In this document: piece after piece, positions 34,055 to 44,266 of the stretch
Layout: each line of letters starts with the position of its first letter
Position numbering within the stretch: position 1 is the stretch's first letter
Source: Smallanthus sonchifolius
Lineage: Eukaryota > Streptophyta > Magnoliopsida > Asterales > Asteraceae
DNA: 64,000 bases
Assembly: GCA_023525975.1 (NCBI GenBank)
Contig: CM042038.1
Span: 8,867,272 to 8,931,271, forward strand
Direction: 5' to 3'
The notes under the pieces: model-generated
Seen by the model: only the letters and a program-made list of their open reading frames with translations
Database searches by the model: none
What the model was told of the DNA's origin: nothing
Position numbers and translations under genes: made by a program

Positions 34055-34746
34055 GGGGAGAGATCAAGAGAAAACCACAACCGAGAAAACCACTAAAAGT
34101 CTATTAAATATTTTATAGATTTTTTTAATTTATTTCTAAGTGTATTAATATAATATTACACAATTTACCAAAAAATCATTTTACGTATACTTAACCGTAA
34201 TTTTTTTTTATATTCTGTTTACGCATACGTAACACTGTGTGTTACTTATACGTAAGTCAATACTTAAATGGTTTTTTGGTAAAAATGTGTAATATTACAT
34301 TGATACTCTTATAAATAAATAAAAAATAAATATTATTATATGATTAGTTAAAATTGATTTTTTTGGTAGTTTTCTTAGTTTTCGCCTGAATATTATTATA
34401 TGATTAGTTAGACGAAACCTGAGAAACTGCCAAGAGCAATCAAATAATTTTTATATTTATTTCTAAGTGTATTAATATAATATTACACAATTACCAAAAA
34501 ATCATTTTACGTATTGTGTTTTACGTATACGTAACTGTAATTTTTGTTTTTGTTTACGTATGCGTAACATTATGTGTTACGTATACGTAAGTCAATATTT
34601 TAAATGATTTTTTTTTATAAAAATGTGTAATATTACACTGTTACTCTTATAAATAAAATAAAGCATATTAATTATTATATGACTAGTTTTCTTAGTGATT
34701 TTCTTGAGTTTCGCCTAAATATGTGGTTTTCTTATAAATCATCCCT
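34055..34746. mobile_element. MITE B, rearranged double copy, in RLK-4 intron 6
   Basis: Starts GGGGAGAGATCAAGAG and ends GGTTTTCTTATAAATCATCCC, the same family as MITE A. The interior repeats the family twice (ACGTATACGTAA blocks, TAATATTACACAATT twice, two internal AAAACC arms), so it is a tandem or nested double element. A (TAA)n microsatellite follows at about 34750-34778. Confidence 0.65.
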
Positions 34747-35141
34747 TATATATAATAATAATAATAATAATAATAAATGAATCATTGGTGCAAAGTGTAT
34801 TTTCATCAACACACTTACATGTCCAAGAAGGTTATCATCATGGTCTTCATGTACAAAACCTCTATTTTTCTTCCCACTCACAATTTCTAGCACTAAAACC
34901 CCAAAGCTGAAAATATCTGACTTTATTGAGTAGAGACCATTCATTGCATACTCTGGAGATATGTATCCCCTAAATCATTACACACAAAACATATATAAAA
35001 TATAAAAATGTATTGAACAATTTGAACCAGGTTCCGAGAATCTTACAGAGTTCCAACCACTCTCTTTGTATTTGCTTCACTCTCATCTTCATTAAACATT
35101 CTGGCCAAACCGAAGTCTGATATCTTTGGATGCATCTGATG

Positions 35142-35439
35142 TGTTGGCACAGGCCCTTAATCACCAACACTAACAGAAAAATAGATGAAAAGGAATACTC
35201 GGTTGTTTTTTACCAACACAACTGATCGACTCTTTTATTAAGAATAATGTTCTCAATTACAATAAACCAAAGACCTCCATTTATAACTAAGCAAACTTAG
35301 GGACCAAGCAACCTAATTAGACTCAACTTAGGAAAGTAAATCAAACAAAATCAGAATAAATCAAACTCAATATTCTACCTAAAACCCCAAATAATAAACC
35401 AAAATTAATAAAATAATTCTAATCAATATTAACCCAATA
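35142..35439 (-). repeat. LTR of the gag-only element (3' LTR)
   Basis: Plus strand begins TGTTGGCACAGGCCC and ends AACCCAATA. It differs from its partner at one position (CAGAAT versus CATAAT), seen by direct comparison. Confidence 0.9.
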
Positions 35440-35476
35440 ATCACCCCTTTAATATTGATTTAACCACTTCTAATCT

Positions 35477-36403
35477 TCACAGCAACGGTAGACCATCATC
35501 TTGAACCAAATTTGCCATGTCTTCCTTCTCCTTCCACTTTGGACACTCCCCCACAAAATGCCCAAGCTCGTTACACTTGAAACACCGCACCCGGCTTTTG
35601 TCCCGCTCCCTTTGACCTCTGTTTTGTTGGAGTTTACCGTTTTTTCCTTGATCAGCCCCGCGACCTTCACCCCGACCACGTCCATGATCTTCACGGCTCG
35701 AACCTCCTTGACCACCTCGACCACAGTGCTCACAAAACAAGTCATTCCCTTTTTCCTTCCCAACATCCTTTGTAAGCAACAACTGTCCAGATGGATCTCC
35801 TCCTTGATCCAGTTCTTTAACGCGTTCTTCGTAGGCTTTAAGCCGGCCCACGACATCTTCGAAACCGATAGTCTTCAAATCTAGCACTTGTTCGATCGAA
35901 GCTACAATATGAATAAAACGTCTAGGGAGGCTAGTGAGGAACTTCTTGACGAGCTTAGATTCCTCGATTATCTCACCAAGGGAGGCTGATTTTGACGCTA
36001 TACCCGATAACTTGCCTGCAAAGTCATCGATGGTGCCCGTGTCATTCATCTTCAATCCGTCAAACTCAGTCATTAGAGTTTGAAGTCTAGCCTCCTTCAC
36101 CCGATCTGCACCTAGATGTCGGGTCTTGATTGCATCCCACATCTCCTTTGCATTTTTTAGATTGCCAATTTGCAAAATTAATTCTTCGGGTATTGATTGA
36201 AACAAGAGAGCGATTGCCACATTGTTTTTCTTAGCATCCACCCCTGTTCCCGGTTCAATGGCATCCCATACGCCATGAACGTTGAAAATCGCCCGAATGC
36301 GCATCACCCAAATCGTGTAGTTTGTAGTAGTTAAAACAGGACACAAATAATTCATGGAACCCACCTCCCGGACTGGTACGGCCGCCACTTGTTTGTCACC
36401 CAT
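35477..36403 (-). CDS. Copia-type Gag protein with CCHC zinc knuckle
   Basis: Intact 308-residue frame. The N-terminus has the Gag-pol pre-domain look (YLCPVLTTTNYTIWVMRI), followed by the UBN2-type Gag core (AKEMWDAIKTRHLGADRVKE, LTSLPRRF). A glycine/arginine-rich stretch precedes a zinc knuckle CFKCNELGHFVGEC (C-X2-C-X4-H-X4-C) near residue 280. It would form the particle shell and bind RNA. The ATG at 36403 is the first in the frame, some 350 bases downstream of the primer-binding site. It is the only protein of the element and lies in the minus orientation, the same as RLK-4. Confidence 0.9.
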   Translation of the reverse strand: MGDKQVAAVPVREVGSMNYLCPVLTTTNYTIWVMRIRAIFNVHGVWDAIEPGTGVDAKKNNVAIALLFQSIPEELILQIGNLKNAKEMWDAIKTRHLGADRVKEARLQTLMTEFDGLKMNDTGTIDDFAGKLSGIASKSASLGEIIEESKLVKKFLTSLPRRFIHIVASIEQVLDLKTIGFEDVVGRLKAYEERVKELDQGGDPSGQLLLTKDVGKEKGNDLFCEHCGRGGQGGSSREDHGRGRGEGRGADQGKNGKLQQNRGQRERDKSRVRCFKCNELGHFVGECPKWKEKEDMANLVQDDGLPLL

Positions 36404-36765
36404 ATTTTCTTTTGTAAACAGTAGAAACGTCTAACTTTGACTGGATTATACCAAGAACCTCCTTGATCGATCTGCACCTGCTGCTATCGACCACCAACAC
36501 GACAAGCCCCTGCTATATCGTCTTCCTTGGATGCTAAACGATCTTCTTCAGCCCCTGCTGATATCGTTTCTTTTGCACCAATTGTGTTGGCTTGTTACCT
36601 GCCAAAAAAACCGCCCCCGCAGTTGATTTCCGGCTAAGAAATCCTTGTAACCCAAGTCTCAGTCGAGACCTCCTACTGTTGCCGCCTACTGACTCAAAAG
36701 AAAAAAACTATCGACCCTTTTCTTTCTTTTTAAGACCTCTAGTCGAGCAGAGCTCTGATACCAAT

Positions 36766-37063
36766 TGTTGGCACAGGCCCTTAATCACCAACACTAACAG
36801 AAAAATAGATGAAAAGGAATACTCGGTTGTTTTTTACCAACACAACTGATCGACTCTTTTATTAAGAATAATGTTCTCAATTACAATAAACCAAAGACCT
36901 CCATTTATAACTAAGCAAACTTAGGGACCAAGCAACCTAATTAGACTCAACTTAGGAAAGTAAATCAAACAAAATCATAATAAATCAAACTCAATATTCT
37001 ACCTAAAACCCCAAATAATAAACCAAAATTAATAAAATAATTCTAATCAATATTAACCCAATA
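36766..37063 (-). repeat. LTR of the gag-only element (5' LTR)
   Basis: Same 298-base sequence as 35142-35439. In the element orientation it begins TATTGGGTT and ends GCCAACA, so one terminus departs from the usual TG. Confidence 0.9.
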
Positions 37064-39336
37064 CTGATGATCAAGTAAAATGTTCCCTGCTTTTAAGTCC
37101 CTATGTACAACTTTCAGACGGGAATCTTGATGCAGATAAAGAAGACCTCGAGCAATCCCGAGAATTATGTGGTATCGTTGTCGCCAATCAATTAACAACT
37201 TCCTTGATTCATCTGCTCAATATGCAACAACTTAGTTCATAGGTATTATATTCCTTTGCATTTTTATTAAATATGTATTTTTAGGATTGTAAGAGAGCCC
37301 AACCATATAAAAATCTGTCAAGGCTTGTGTTAGACATGTATTCATAAATTAACATTTTCTCGTCGCCTTGAATGCAATATCCTAAGAGCTTCACAAGATT
37401 CCAATGCTGAAGTTTAGCAACGCATATAACTTCATTCTCGAATTCATTAAGCCCCTGTCGAGAGGACTTTGATAGCCGCTTCACAGCAATCTCTTGGCCT
37501 TTTTCTAGCACACCCTGGTGGATCAAGATTGACATTATCAATACTACATACATCAGTCTTGAATGTAATTCATATTACTTACCTTGTAAACTGGTCCAAA
37601 CCCGCCTTCACCCAACTTGTTGTCGACTGAAAAGTCATTGGTAGCCCTAGAAATTTTTGATAAGCTTAAAAGCGGAACCTCTGCATTTCCCATTTGGTTG
37701 CTGCTCTCTGCATCTGATCTCTTCATCCATTTTCTCCTAGTGCAGAATGCCGATACGAGGCCCGACAAACTCAACACAGATGCAATTGACAAAGTAACTT
37801 CCATAACTACTCGTTTCTTTCTGTGGAAGCTGGAATGGAGGTCTAAAAGATTTTATGAGGTTGAAGCAAAGTAAGCAAGCAATATATTGTCAAGTTTACA
37901 ACAATAAACAAACAACATATATGTCTTGGCTACAAATTTGCTTACAAACTGCAGTCATTTAGTTTGTAGACCATAAACAAGTATTGACCAAACATTATGC
38001 TATAAAAACATGGTTAACATGAAATGCATTAATTTGGTAATGTTATTGTCATACCTGATAATTCTGAGGCTGCAAGTCTAACATACAGATCCTGTCCATT
38101 TTGTGGGTACACTCGGACATCAATCAAACCCCCATACCATAGCAAGCACCCAACTCCACCTGAAGTGATGATTGGATTTGCATAAGCGGTGCACGAGCAA
38201 TTGTTCTTGCAGACTAGCTCACAATCTAGTAGACTCGTGTTGCTACTAAAGATAGCATTCTCCGTGTCTGGCAATTTCAAGCTTGAAAACTTTAGAAATC
38301 CCTCTCCAGGCCCACAATCCAAGGCTATTCTCCGTTGACAAACAATTGTATCATTATCGACGTTTTTTAGTTCAAATCCTTTCAAGCACCCACAATTAGG
38401 AGAAGTGTCAGTAGTACAGCTCCCATATGGGCCACATACTCCATAGTTTTCACAATAATCTACAGATACGGTGGCAATCGAAATCCATTCTGGGTTTGGA
38501 TAATTTATCTCCGAGAACTCAAGTTTACCCTCAGGAGTTACCATTGCTCTTAAGGTGTTGGTATTTCTATTAGTAAAACAAGTGATATACGTCTCGTTCT
38601 GATTCATAATCATGCAAGAAAGGTTATCCGTGAGATTAGCATCAGGAGCATAATTTGCCCAGCCAGAAAATGATATGCCATTATACGGCCCGATCCTTGT
38701 TTTAATATCCGAGCTTCTCCTAATATATACCTGTGGATATTTACCTTTAGCCGCGGAAACCCTTGATGTATACTCACCTGGGAAAGGATTTTCTGTACTC
38801 CTCCATGATCTCAGATATGTTTCTCTTCTGGTTATAAAGTTCTTTCCCAACTTCATTCCATTTAAGTAGGTATCTCCAGGGTAATCAAAACTTTGCCAAA
38901 TAAAAGTTTCATTGTTGGCTTTATTTCCATTCTTAACTACCAGATTGCCTGTATCCAAGAGTTGTGCTACAAGATTGATATTTGTACCAGATGCCGAGGA
39001 GTTGGATGACCAAATGACTTTGCCGCTACCATTAACAAGAATCAGATTTCCTTTGCTATCCAGTTTGACCACACCTGAGGTGTCTATAAGTGGAGTTTCC
39101 CGGTTTGCAACCCATGCAATCGTTTTTGGTTTCATGCACTTAAACCATATCCCCAGGTATCGACTTTTGGAGCTGCCCGGGCTAAAGAAACCTAGCTCAA
39201 ACTTTGCGTTCAGTTAAACAATGTTCTCGCCATCTGAGATGTTTTGATGCATAGCTATGGTGTCTATTGATTTAGCAGATCTTAGAACTAGAAAGAAGAT
39301 GTTGATATAAGGGAGTAACATTATGGCTTGATTCAT

Positions 39337-39910
39337 ATCCATATACAGATTATTTGAATTGGATCTTCCTCACAACTTGGTGTGAATTGAGATAAACCCA
39401 AAGTTCATTGAAGGGGAGATTTGTTTTCAGTCGTTCTTCCTAGCATGAAATATCCTTAATTCGTCAGTGAAAAATAAATATTGATAATTATGTTAACGAA
39501 GACTTTGAACACCAACTAATCATTTTAATTATCATTTTAATAATCTTTGTATGATCTTGACCTTTATATTTTGAAAATCAACCAATTTAAATAACATATT
39601 TTGTGTAACACATCCAAAATTTTAAAAAGTTTATAAATGTTAAACTTGGTTATTTGAGAAAATATATTTTGATATTTGTCATAAATGAAATTTGAGAGGG
39701 ACAATCTTTGACAAGAATCAACTTGAAGATGTTAAGTTGTAGTATCACAAAACTCCCATGTATATAAGGGCCTTTTGGCGTCAATTGGAGAAGAACTCCA
39801 AAAAGTGAACAGAGGGAGAGAGAATAAGGAAAGGAGCCGGTGGTTCACATTAGCCCGCGTCAGCGACTCATCTTGTTCTCCGTTTACCTATTACTCCTCT
39901 ATTGTAATAG
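39337..39910 (-). promoter_or_regulatory. Upstream region of RLK-4
   Basis: AAGTTCATTGA.GGGGAGATTT and GTTAACGAAG.CTTT blocks recur upstream of RLK-1 and RLK-2 respectively, so this is shared upstream sequence. No defined promoter element is claimed. No gene recognised. Confidence 0.4.
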
Positions 39911-40510
39911 ACTTTTTTTTACGGGACAATTTCATATATACTCTTACAAATTTAAAAAATATCATATATACCCATCAAAAACTAAAAATATCATATATAC
40001 CCTTACAAACATGTAATAATATCATATATACCCATTTCATTAAAACTATTTAAAATATGACCATTTACCCTTATTTCTCTAAGTTTTAATATTTTATATT
40101 TACCAAATTTTAACATTTAAATTTCTTATTTACACATTTTCAACTTTAGAATTTTATATTTAATCATAAAAAATTGTTTTCTCAAAATACTATTTTGAAT
40201 TTTTCTCATTTTTTTTATGATTTTCTCAATTTTCTTTTATAGCATTAGCGTTTTGCAACTTTCTCACAATTATTCCTTTTGAATTGATGTCTTCTGAATG
40301 GATTTGGAGAATCGCGATAGTCGCCATCAATAATAGGAGAACGGGTGATCTTTTACGTATTGGATAAAACTAAAAAATTAAGTTATAAAAAAATCATATA
40401 ATAGATAAGGGTAGAATGATCCATAAAGTAATAAATTATTTAAATTAGGTGTATATGATATTTTTAATTTTGGTTATGATATTTACCTATGTTTATAGGG
40501 GTAAAAAAAC
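39911..40510. mobile_element. Inverted-repeat element, probable MITE
   Basis: ATATCATATATACCC-type words repeat on the left and their reverse complement GTATATGATATTTTTA on the right. Exact ends and target duplication are not clear. Confidence 0.4.
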
Positions 40511-40638
40511 AGAAAACAATAACAAATAAAAAAAAGTTAACATAAAACGAACAGTTAATTATGGGAAAAGAAATAATCTTGTAAAATAGTAAACAGTAGG
40601 TTCAGTTAAAAGGTTGCATAAGAAAGTATGAAACTTAC

Positions 40639-40784
40639 AAAGTTTTGAAGGCTAATAGTAGTGGCAAGCAATGGCGTTGGATACTACTGCGAACCACGGC
40701 TGATGGTGGGCGATGGCGACCGGCGGTCCGGCGAACTAGCGAAGAAACAAGCGGTGGGAGACCTAGGGTTTCAAGTTTCAGCAT
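40639..40784 (-). pseudogene. Orphan first exon with canonical donor
   Basis: The minus strand opens at ATG 40784 with MLKLETLGLPPLVSSLVRRT. It continues as an arginine-rich stretch through SIQRHCLPLLLAFK and meets a perfect GTAAGT donor at 40638. The composition (GC-rich, basic, no acidic run) would suit an organelle transit peptide. No downstream exon is in reach. The same ATGCTGAAACTTGAAACCCT start and about 130 bases upstream of it recur at the 5' end of RLK-5. I do not recognise the parent gene. Confidence 0.45.
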
Positions 40785-40929
40785 GTTTTAATTTGTTAAA
40801 TTCAAAAGTTAAAAAAGACAGATATTATTTGTTTCAATACGTGGCGTCTTTTCCTGCACCTTCAGCGAGAACTCAAAAGCCTCCGATATTCAACGGACTA
40901 TGCCGCCAAATTGGGCTAGAACTCGCATA

Positions 40930-41317
40930 AAAGAATTAATATATAAGATTAGTGGGCCCCTGTTTTATTAATTGATTTACGGATGTAATGTTTGGGTTCG
41001 AACTTTGAACCAAGTTACTTAACTAATATTAGATACGTCATTTAATTTAACGTTCGTTATATTTTGAAGTTACACGTTTGGTCGTGTACATAAGGACAAT
41101 TTAGTCATTATACCCATTTACTTAAAAACATATCTTATAATATAAAAACAAAAAAACATTAAGAAAAATCCTCTCTCTCCCTCTCCCTCAATTTATTTTT
41201 ATTTCTTTGAATCTCAAATTAAAATTCTTTTATTCTTTTAACAAATTAAATTCTTATTGATTCCATAAAAATTAATTAATCAAATACTTTTCAACACACA
41301 TATGTTACTAATCATAG
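40930..41317. other. AT-rich spacer, nothing recognised
   Basis: A CT-rich tract occurs at 41170-41190. No gene seen. Confidence 0.35.
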
Positions 41318-42050
41318 ATGCTAAACATATGTATATTTATATTTAAAACTTTAGGTTTTAAGTTTTCGGGTTATCACATACGTGATCTACTTTATCAGAC
41401 TGGTCTTACTGATTTCCATCCTCTATCTACACCAGTTTCTTCTAGACAACAACTTTCACAGTACTCTGGCATTCCTCTGGAGGATCCACTGTTATATCGG
41501 GTACTGTTGGTGCACTACAATATCTTGTCTTGACTTGCCCTAAGATCGCATTTGCGGTCAGTAAGGTTTCTCTAGAAACCTACTGATTGACACAGGGTTC
41601 TATTCAAGCGTATTTCAAGGTTTCTTAAGTGTACCATCTTCCATGGATTGACCATTTGACGGTCTACTAGTCTTGAGTTACATGCTTATTCGGGTGCTGA
41701 CCGAGATGGATGCCTTGATGATTGTCTTTCTACTACAGGTTATTGCGTATTTCTTGGACCCAATCTTATTAGTTGGAGTTCGTTGGATTATGTCAGTCAT
41801 GCATGAGCTTCACATTCCTGTCTCTTGTCCTCCTACTATTTGGCGTGACAATGTAGGGGCCACATATTTAGCAGTTAATCTAGTGTTTTATCAGCGCACG
41901 AAACACCTTGAGATCAATCTGCACTTCATTCGAGACATGGTCTTAGATCGGACTCTCACCACCGTATATGTATCTACTACCGGCACACAAACTAACCAAA
42001 TGGTTGTCATCTACTCGTTTTGACTCTCTTAGGTCCAAACTTCACGTTGC
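41318..42050 (+). pseudogene. Copia reverse transcriptase/RNase H relic
   Basis: Plus-strand frames read HIRDLLYQTGLTDFHPLSTP and DPLLYR, the region after the Copia YVDD domain. Later frames read AYSGADRDGC and TIWRDNVGATYLAVN, HLEINLHFIRD, the RNase H part, where DN.GA and the H..HFIR tail are typical. Several frame changes and stops separate them. No LTR or primer-binding site is attached. Confidence 0.65.
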
Positions 42051-42423
42051 AAACACCCGTTTCACTTTAGGGGCATATTAGATAGCCAACTATCTTCCAC
42101 ATACAACACAACTTTCATCTTGCATTGTACAACTCATGACTTGCTTATTTTTTTTTATATACATTTGTATCATTTTTTTTTATATATGTTACTAGGTTAG
42201 AAACCCCGTGTATTACACGTGTTAAATAAATGTAATGTTATATACTTAGTGATAAATATATATGACATATAACATCGTTTTTTAAAACAAATTCTAGAAA
42301 ACATTATACAATTATTTTTTGAAAGTTTTATATAAAGAATGAAAAAATGTTCAATTTATAAAAATGTTTTAAGGACAAACTTATTTTTTAAATAAAAAAG
42401 GTTTTATAAAAATAATTATAGAA

Positions 42424-43217
42424 GTCCAGTTTGAAATGACCGTTAGACAAAGAGCCGTTTTTGAGTGTCTACGAGCACCACATGCTCAAGATTACCTTCT
42501 CACGATCCCTATAGATGGGCTAGGCCAACATATGTCGCCGGTGGAGTATCGTACTATCCTTAAGTATCGCCTCATGATTCCACTATACCCGGTTGACGAG
42601 TTATGCCCTGTTTGCCGTAAGGCGTGTTTAGACTCCTATGGGGAGCATGCGGTTCATTGTAGAGAGCTCCCGGGGTTCAAGTACCGACACGACTTGGTTA
42701 GGGATGTTCTTTTTGACATATTTAGGCGTGCCGGGGTTTCTACTAAGAAAGAGGCACCAGTGAATTTCTTGACGGACCCATTGGAAGGAAGATCAACACT
42801 TAGACCCGCTGGCATTTTGGTCTTTGGGTGGATAGGTGGGAAACATGCGTGTGTAGATCTAACAGGGGTCTCCCCTCTGGTGGGCTTGGGAGTTAGTGCT
42901 TTCACGGTGAGTCAGGCTGCTCTAAAATTTGCTTCGAGCAAAGTGACCAAACACGAGAAAGCATGTCTTGACAACCAACACGTGTTTATACCATTTGCCT
43001 TTGACACTTTTGGTTTCCTTGCACCAGAGGCCGTGGAGTTACTTAACCGAGTACATCGGGTCATGCATAGTAATATTATGACCCCAATATCTGTAGATGT
43101 AGTTTTTAAAAGACTTGGTTTTGCTATTCAAAAAGGGTTGGCGACGCAGCTTGTTGCCCGTTTGCCTTCTATCTCTATGTAATTTCCCTTTGGGAGTTGT
43201 GTTTTGATTAAAAAAAA
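42424..43217 (+). mobile_element. 5'-truncated non-LTR retrotransposon (LINE) insertion
   Basis: Flanked by ATTATAGAA on both sides (42415-42423 and 43218-43226) and ending in an A-tract (about 43210-43218). These are the marks of target-primed reverse transcription. It carries only the C-terminal part of the LINE ORF. Confidence 0.7.
42436..43182 (+). pseudogene. C-terminal domain of a LINE polyprotein: zinc finger and nuclease-like fold
   Basis: A 248-residue open frame, truncated at its start. It contains CPVCRKACLDSYGEHAVHC (a C-C-H-C zinc site, about residues 59-77), followed by YRHDLVRDVL and KKEAPVNFL. Next comes RPAGILVFGWIGGKHACVDLT, then a C-terminal region with the DNQHVFIPFAFDTFGFLAPEA stretch split over several helices. 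A CCHC site followed by an RH(D/N) motif and a K/R-P-D region is the layout of the restriction-like endonuclease of R2-type LINEs. If that is right, the catalytic aspartate of RPAD is glycine here. The alternative is an unrelated plant LINE tail domain. It ends at ATG-TAA just before the A-tract. Confidence 0.5.
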
Positions 43218-43593
43218 ATTATAGAAATAATTATCATTTAAATAGGAGAGAGAAAGCGTGAAACAAAAAAATATAAAAACAATTTAAAAAATTTGTGTAA
43301 TTAATAGGAGAGAGACGAGAAAAAGAAGATTAATGATGAATAGGAGAGTGACAGGTGTCTTATAAAAATATTTATTTATTATATAGTATAGATATGGCTT
43401 CTATTTATATATGTGAAGGCCTTGTATTGTATTTCAGACAATAAAATTAATAAGAAAGCATTGAAAATATACCCTCTCATTCTGGCATCATAAAGTTACT
43501 AAAAGCTTATACAAACAAACATTATTCATACAACGTAAGTACTGTCAGTTCTAAAAAGAAATACACATATATACAAACACAATTATTTATATA

Positions 43594-44112
43594 GGGGGAG
43601 GATCAAATAAGAAGTATGTTTTCGCTAAGAACTCTAAGAAATGATCAAAACGCTTAGAAACGATATCAAACGAACTCTGATTGAGCTCATTTCAGCGGCG
43701 TTGGAACCGTCTCGTCGAACTCTATCATTTTAGCTTTTAGGGTTTAGATTTTACGTTTGAATTTTAGGGTTTTAGCCTTATGGTTTAGCCTTAGGGTTTA
43801 GCTTTTAGGGTTTAGATTTTATTGTTTAGGTTTTTGGGGGTGGGTGGGGGTGGGTTTAGGTTTTTGGGGGGGTGGGGTTGGGGGGTTTAGGTTTTTGGGG
43901 GGTGGGGGGTGGTGGTTTTAGGCTTTTTGGGGTGGGGTTGGAGGGGGGTTTAGGTTTTTGGGGGTGCGGGTGGAGGGGGTTTAGGTTTTTGGGTCCGGAT
44001 TAGAGTTCGATGAGACGGTTCCAACGCCGCTGGAATGAGCTCAATCGGAGTTCGTTTGACTCACTTCTTAGCGTTTCTTAGCGAAAAACCACTTCTTAGT
44101 GGAACCTTCCCC
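43594..44112. mobile_element. Mutator-like MITE with G-rich core
   Basis: Starts GGGGGAGGATCAAATAAG and ends AAGGTTCC/GGAACCTTCCCC inverted, with GTTTTCGCTAAGAA in both arms. It is flanked by a 9-10 base duplication TATTTATATA, as for Mutator-derived elements. The centre has telomere-like TTTAGGG words, then about 200 bases of GGGGGTGGGT/GGTTTAGG repeats with long guanine runs. No coding function. Confidence 0.8.
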
Positions 44113-44266
44113 TATTTATATAACTACAAGTTTACACATACAAACGTAAGTATTAAAATGCCAGTTTTGAAAAGAAATACATACACATACAAACACACAT
44201 TATTTATATAACTAATTTAGTCATATAAAGAAAAACCCTTAAACATGATCAAAACATTTCTTCTCA

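Larger units (their letters stand above)
35142..37063 (-). mobile_element. Gag-only LTR retroelement (TR-GAG type) in RLK-4 exon 5
   Basis: Two 298-base LTRs (35142-35439 and 36766-37063) differ at one base that I can see. On the minus strand the element runs LTR, TGGTATCAGAGCT primer-binding site (36763-36751), a gag ORF, a purine tract AAAGGGGTGAT, LTR. Target duplication is CTGATG (35136-35141 and 37064-37069). There is no protease, integrase or reverse transcriptase, so it depends on a Copia partner for mobility. The structure matches the terminal-repeat-with-GAG-domain class. Near-identical LTRs point to a recent insertion. Confidence 0.92.
32980..39336 (-). pseudogene. RLK-4: S-domain receptor kinase disrupted by a retroelement
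   Basis: Exons: 39336-38055, 37842-37583 (transmembrane and juxtamembrane exons fused), 37514-37304, 37212-37070 plus 35141-35047 (one 238-base exon split by an insertion), 34969-34819, 33282-32980. Codon 41 is TAA (39216-39214), where the other copies have a serine or other sense codon, so translation would stop in the B-lectin domain. A 1922-base gag-only LTR element (35142-37063) sits in the kinase exon just after NILLDHQ, between HRD and DFG. The rest of the reading frame is open, with [29 protein letters not shown] and [11 protein letters not shown] replaces the usual NTS glycosylation site before PKTIAWV. Intron 6 has grown to 1.5 kb through two MITEs. A clear pseudogene, closest to RLK-5 by its fused exon. 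Confidence 0.92.
42192..43392 (-). mobile_element. Non-autonomous Helitron carrying a LINE fragment
   Basis: On the minus strand it begins TCTATACTATATAATAAATA after an A. It ends with hairpin CGTGTAATACACG, then GGGTTTCTAAC, CTAG and a T. These are the Helitron termini (5' TC, hairpin, 3' CTRR, A/T target site) and they match the 319-base Helitron at 2373-2691. No RepHel gene is present. The 1.2 kb body holds a 5'-truncated non-LTR element with its own target duplication (42424-43217). Confidence 0.8.

Noticed and set aside
40661..40930. Plus-strand 89-codon frame
   Set aside because: It has no ATG at its start and lies opposite the orphan first exon, which has a proper ATG and donor on the minus strand.
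43740..44000. Interstitial telomere tract
   Set aside because: TTTAGGG words are few and scattered, and the block sits inside MITE ends with a target duplication.
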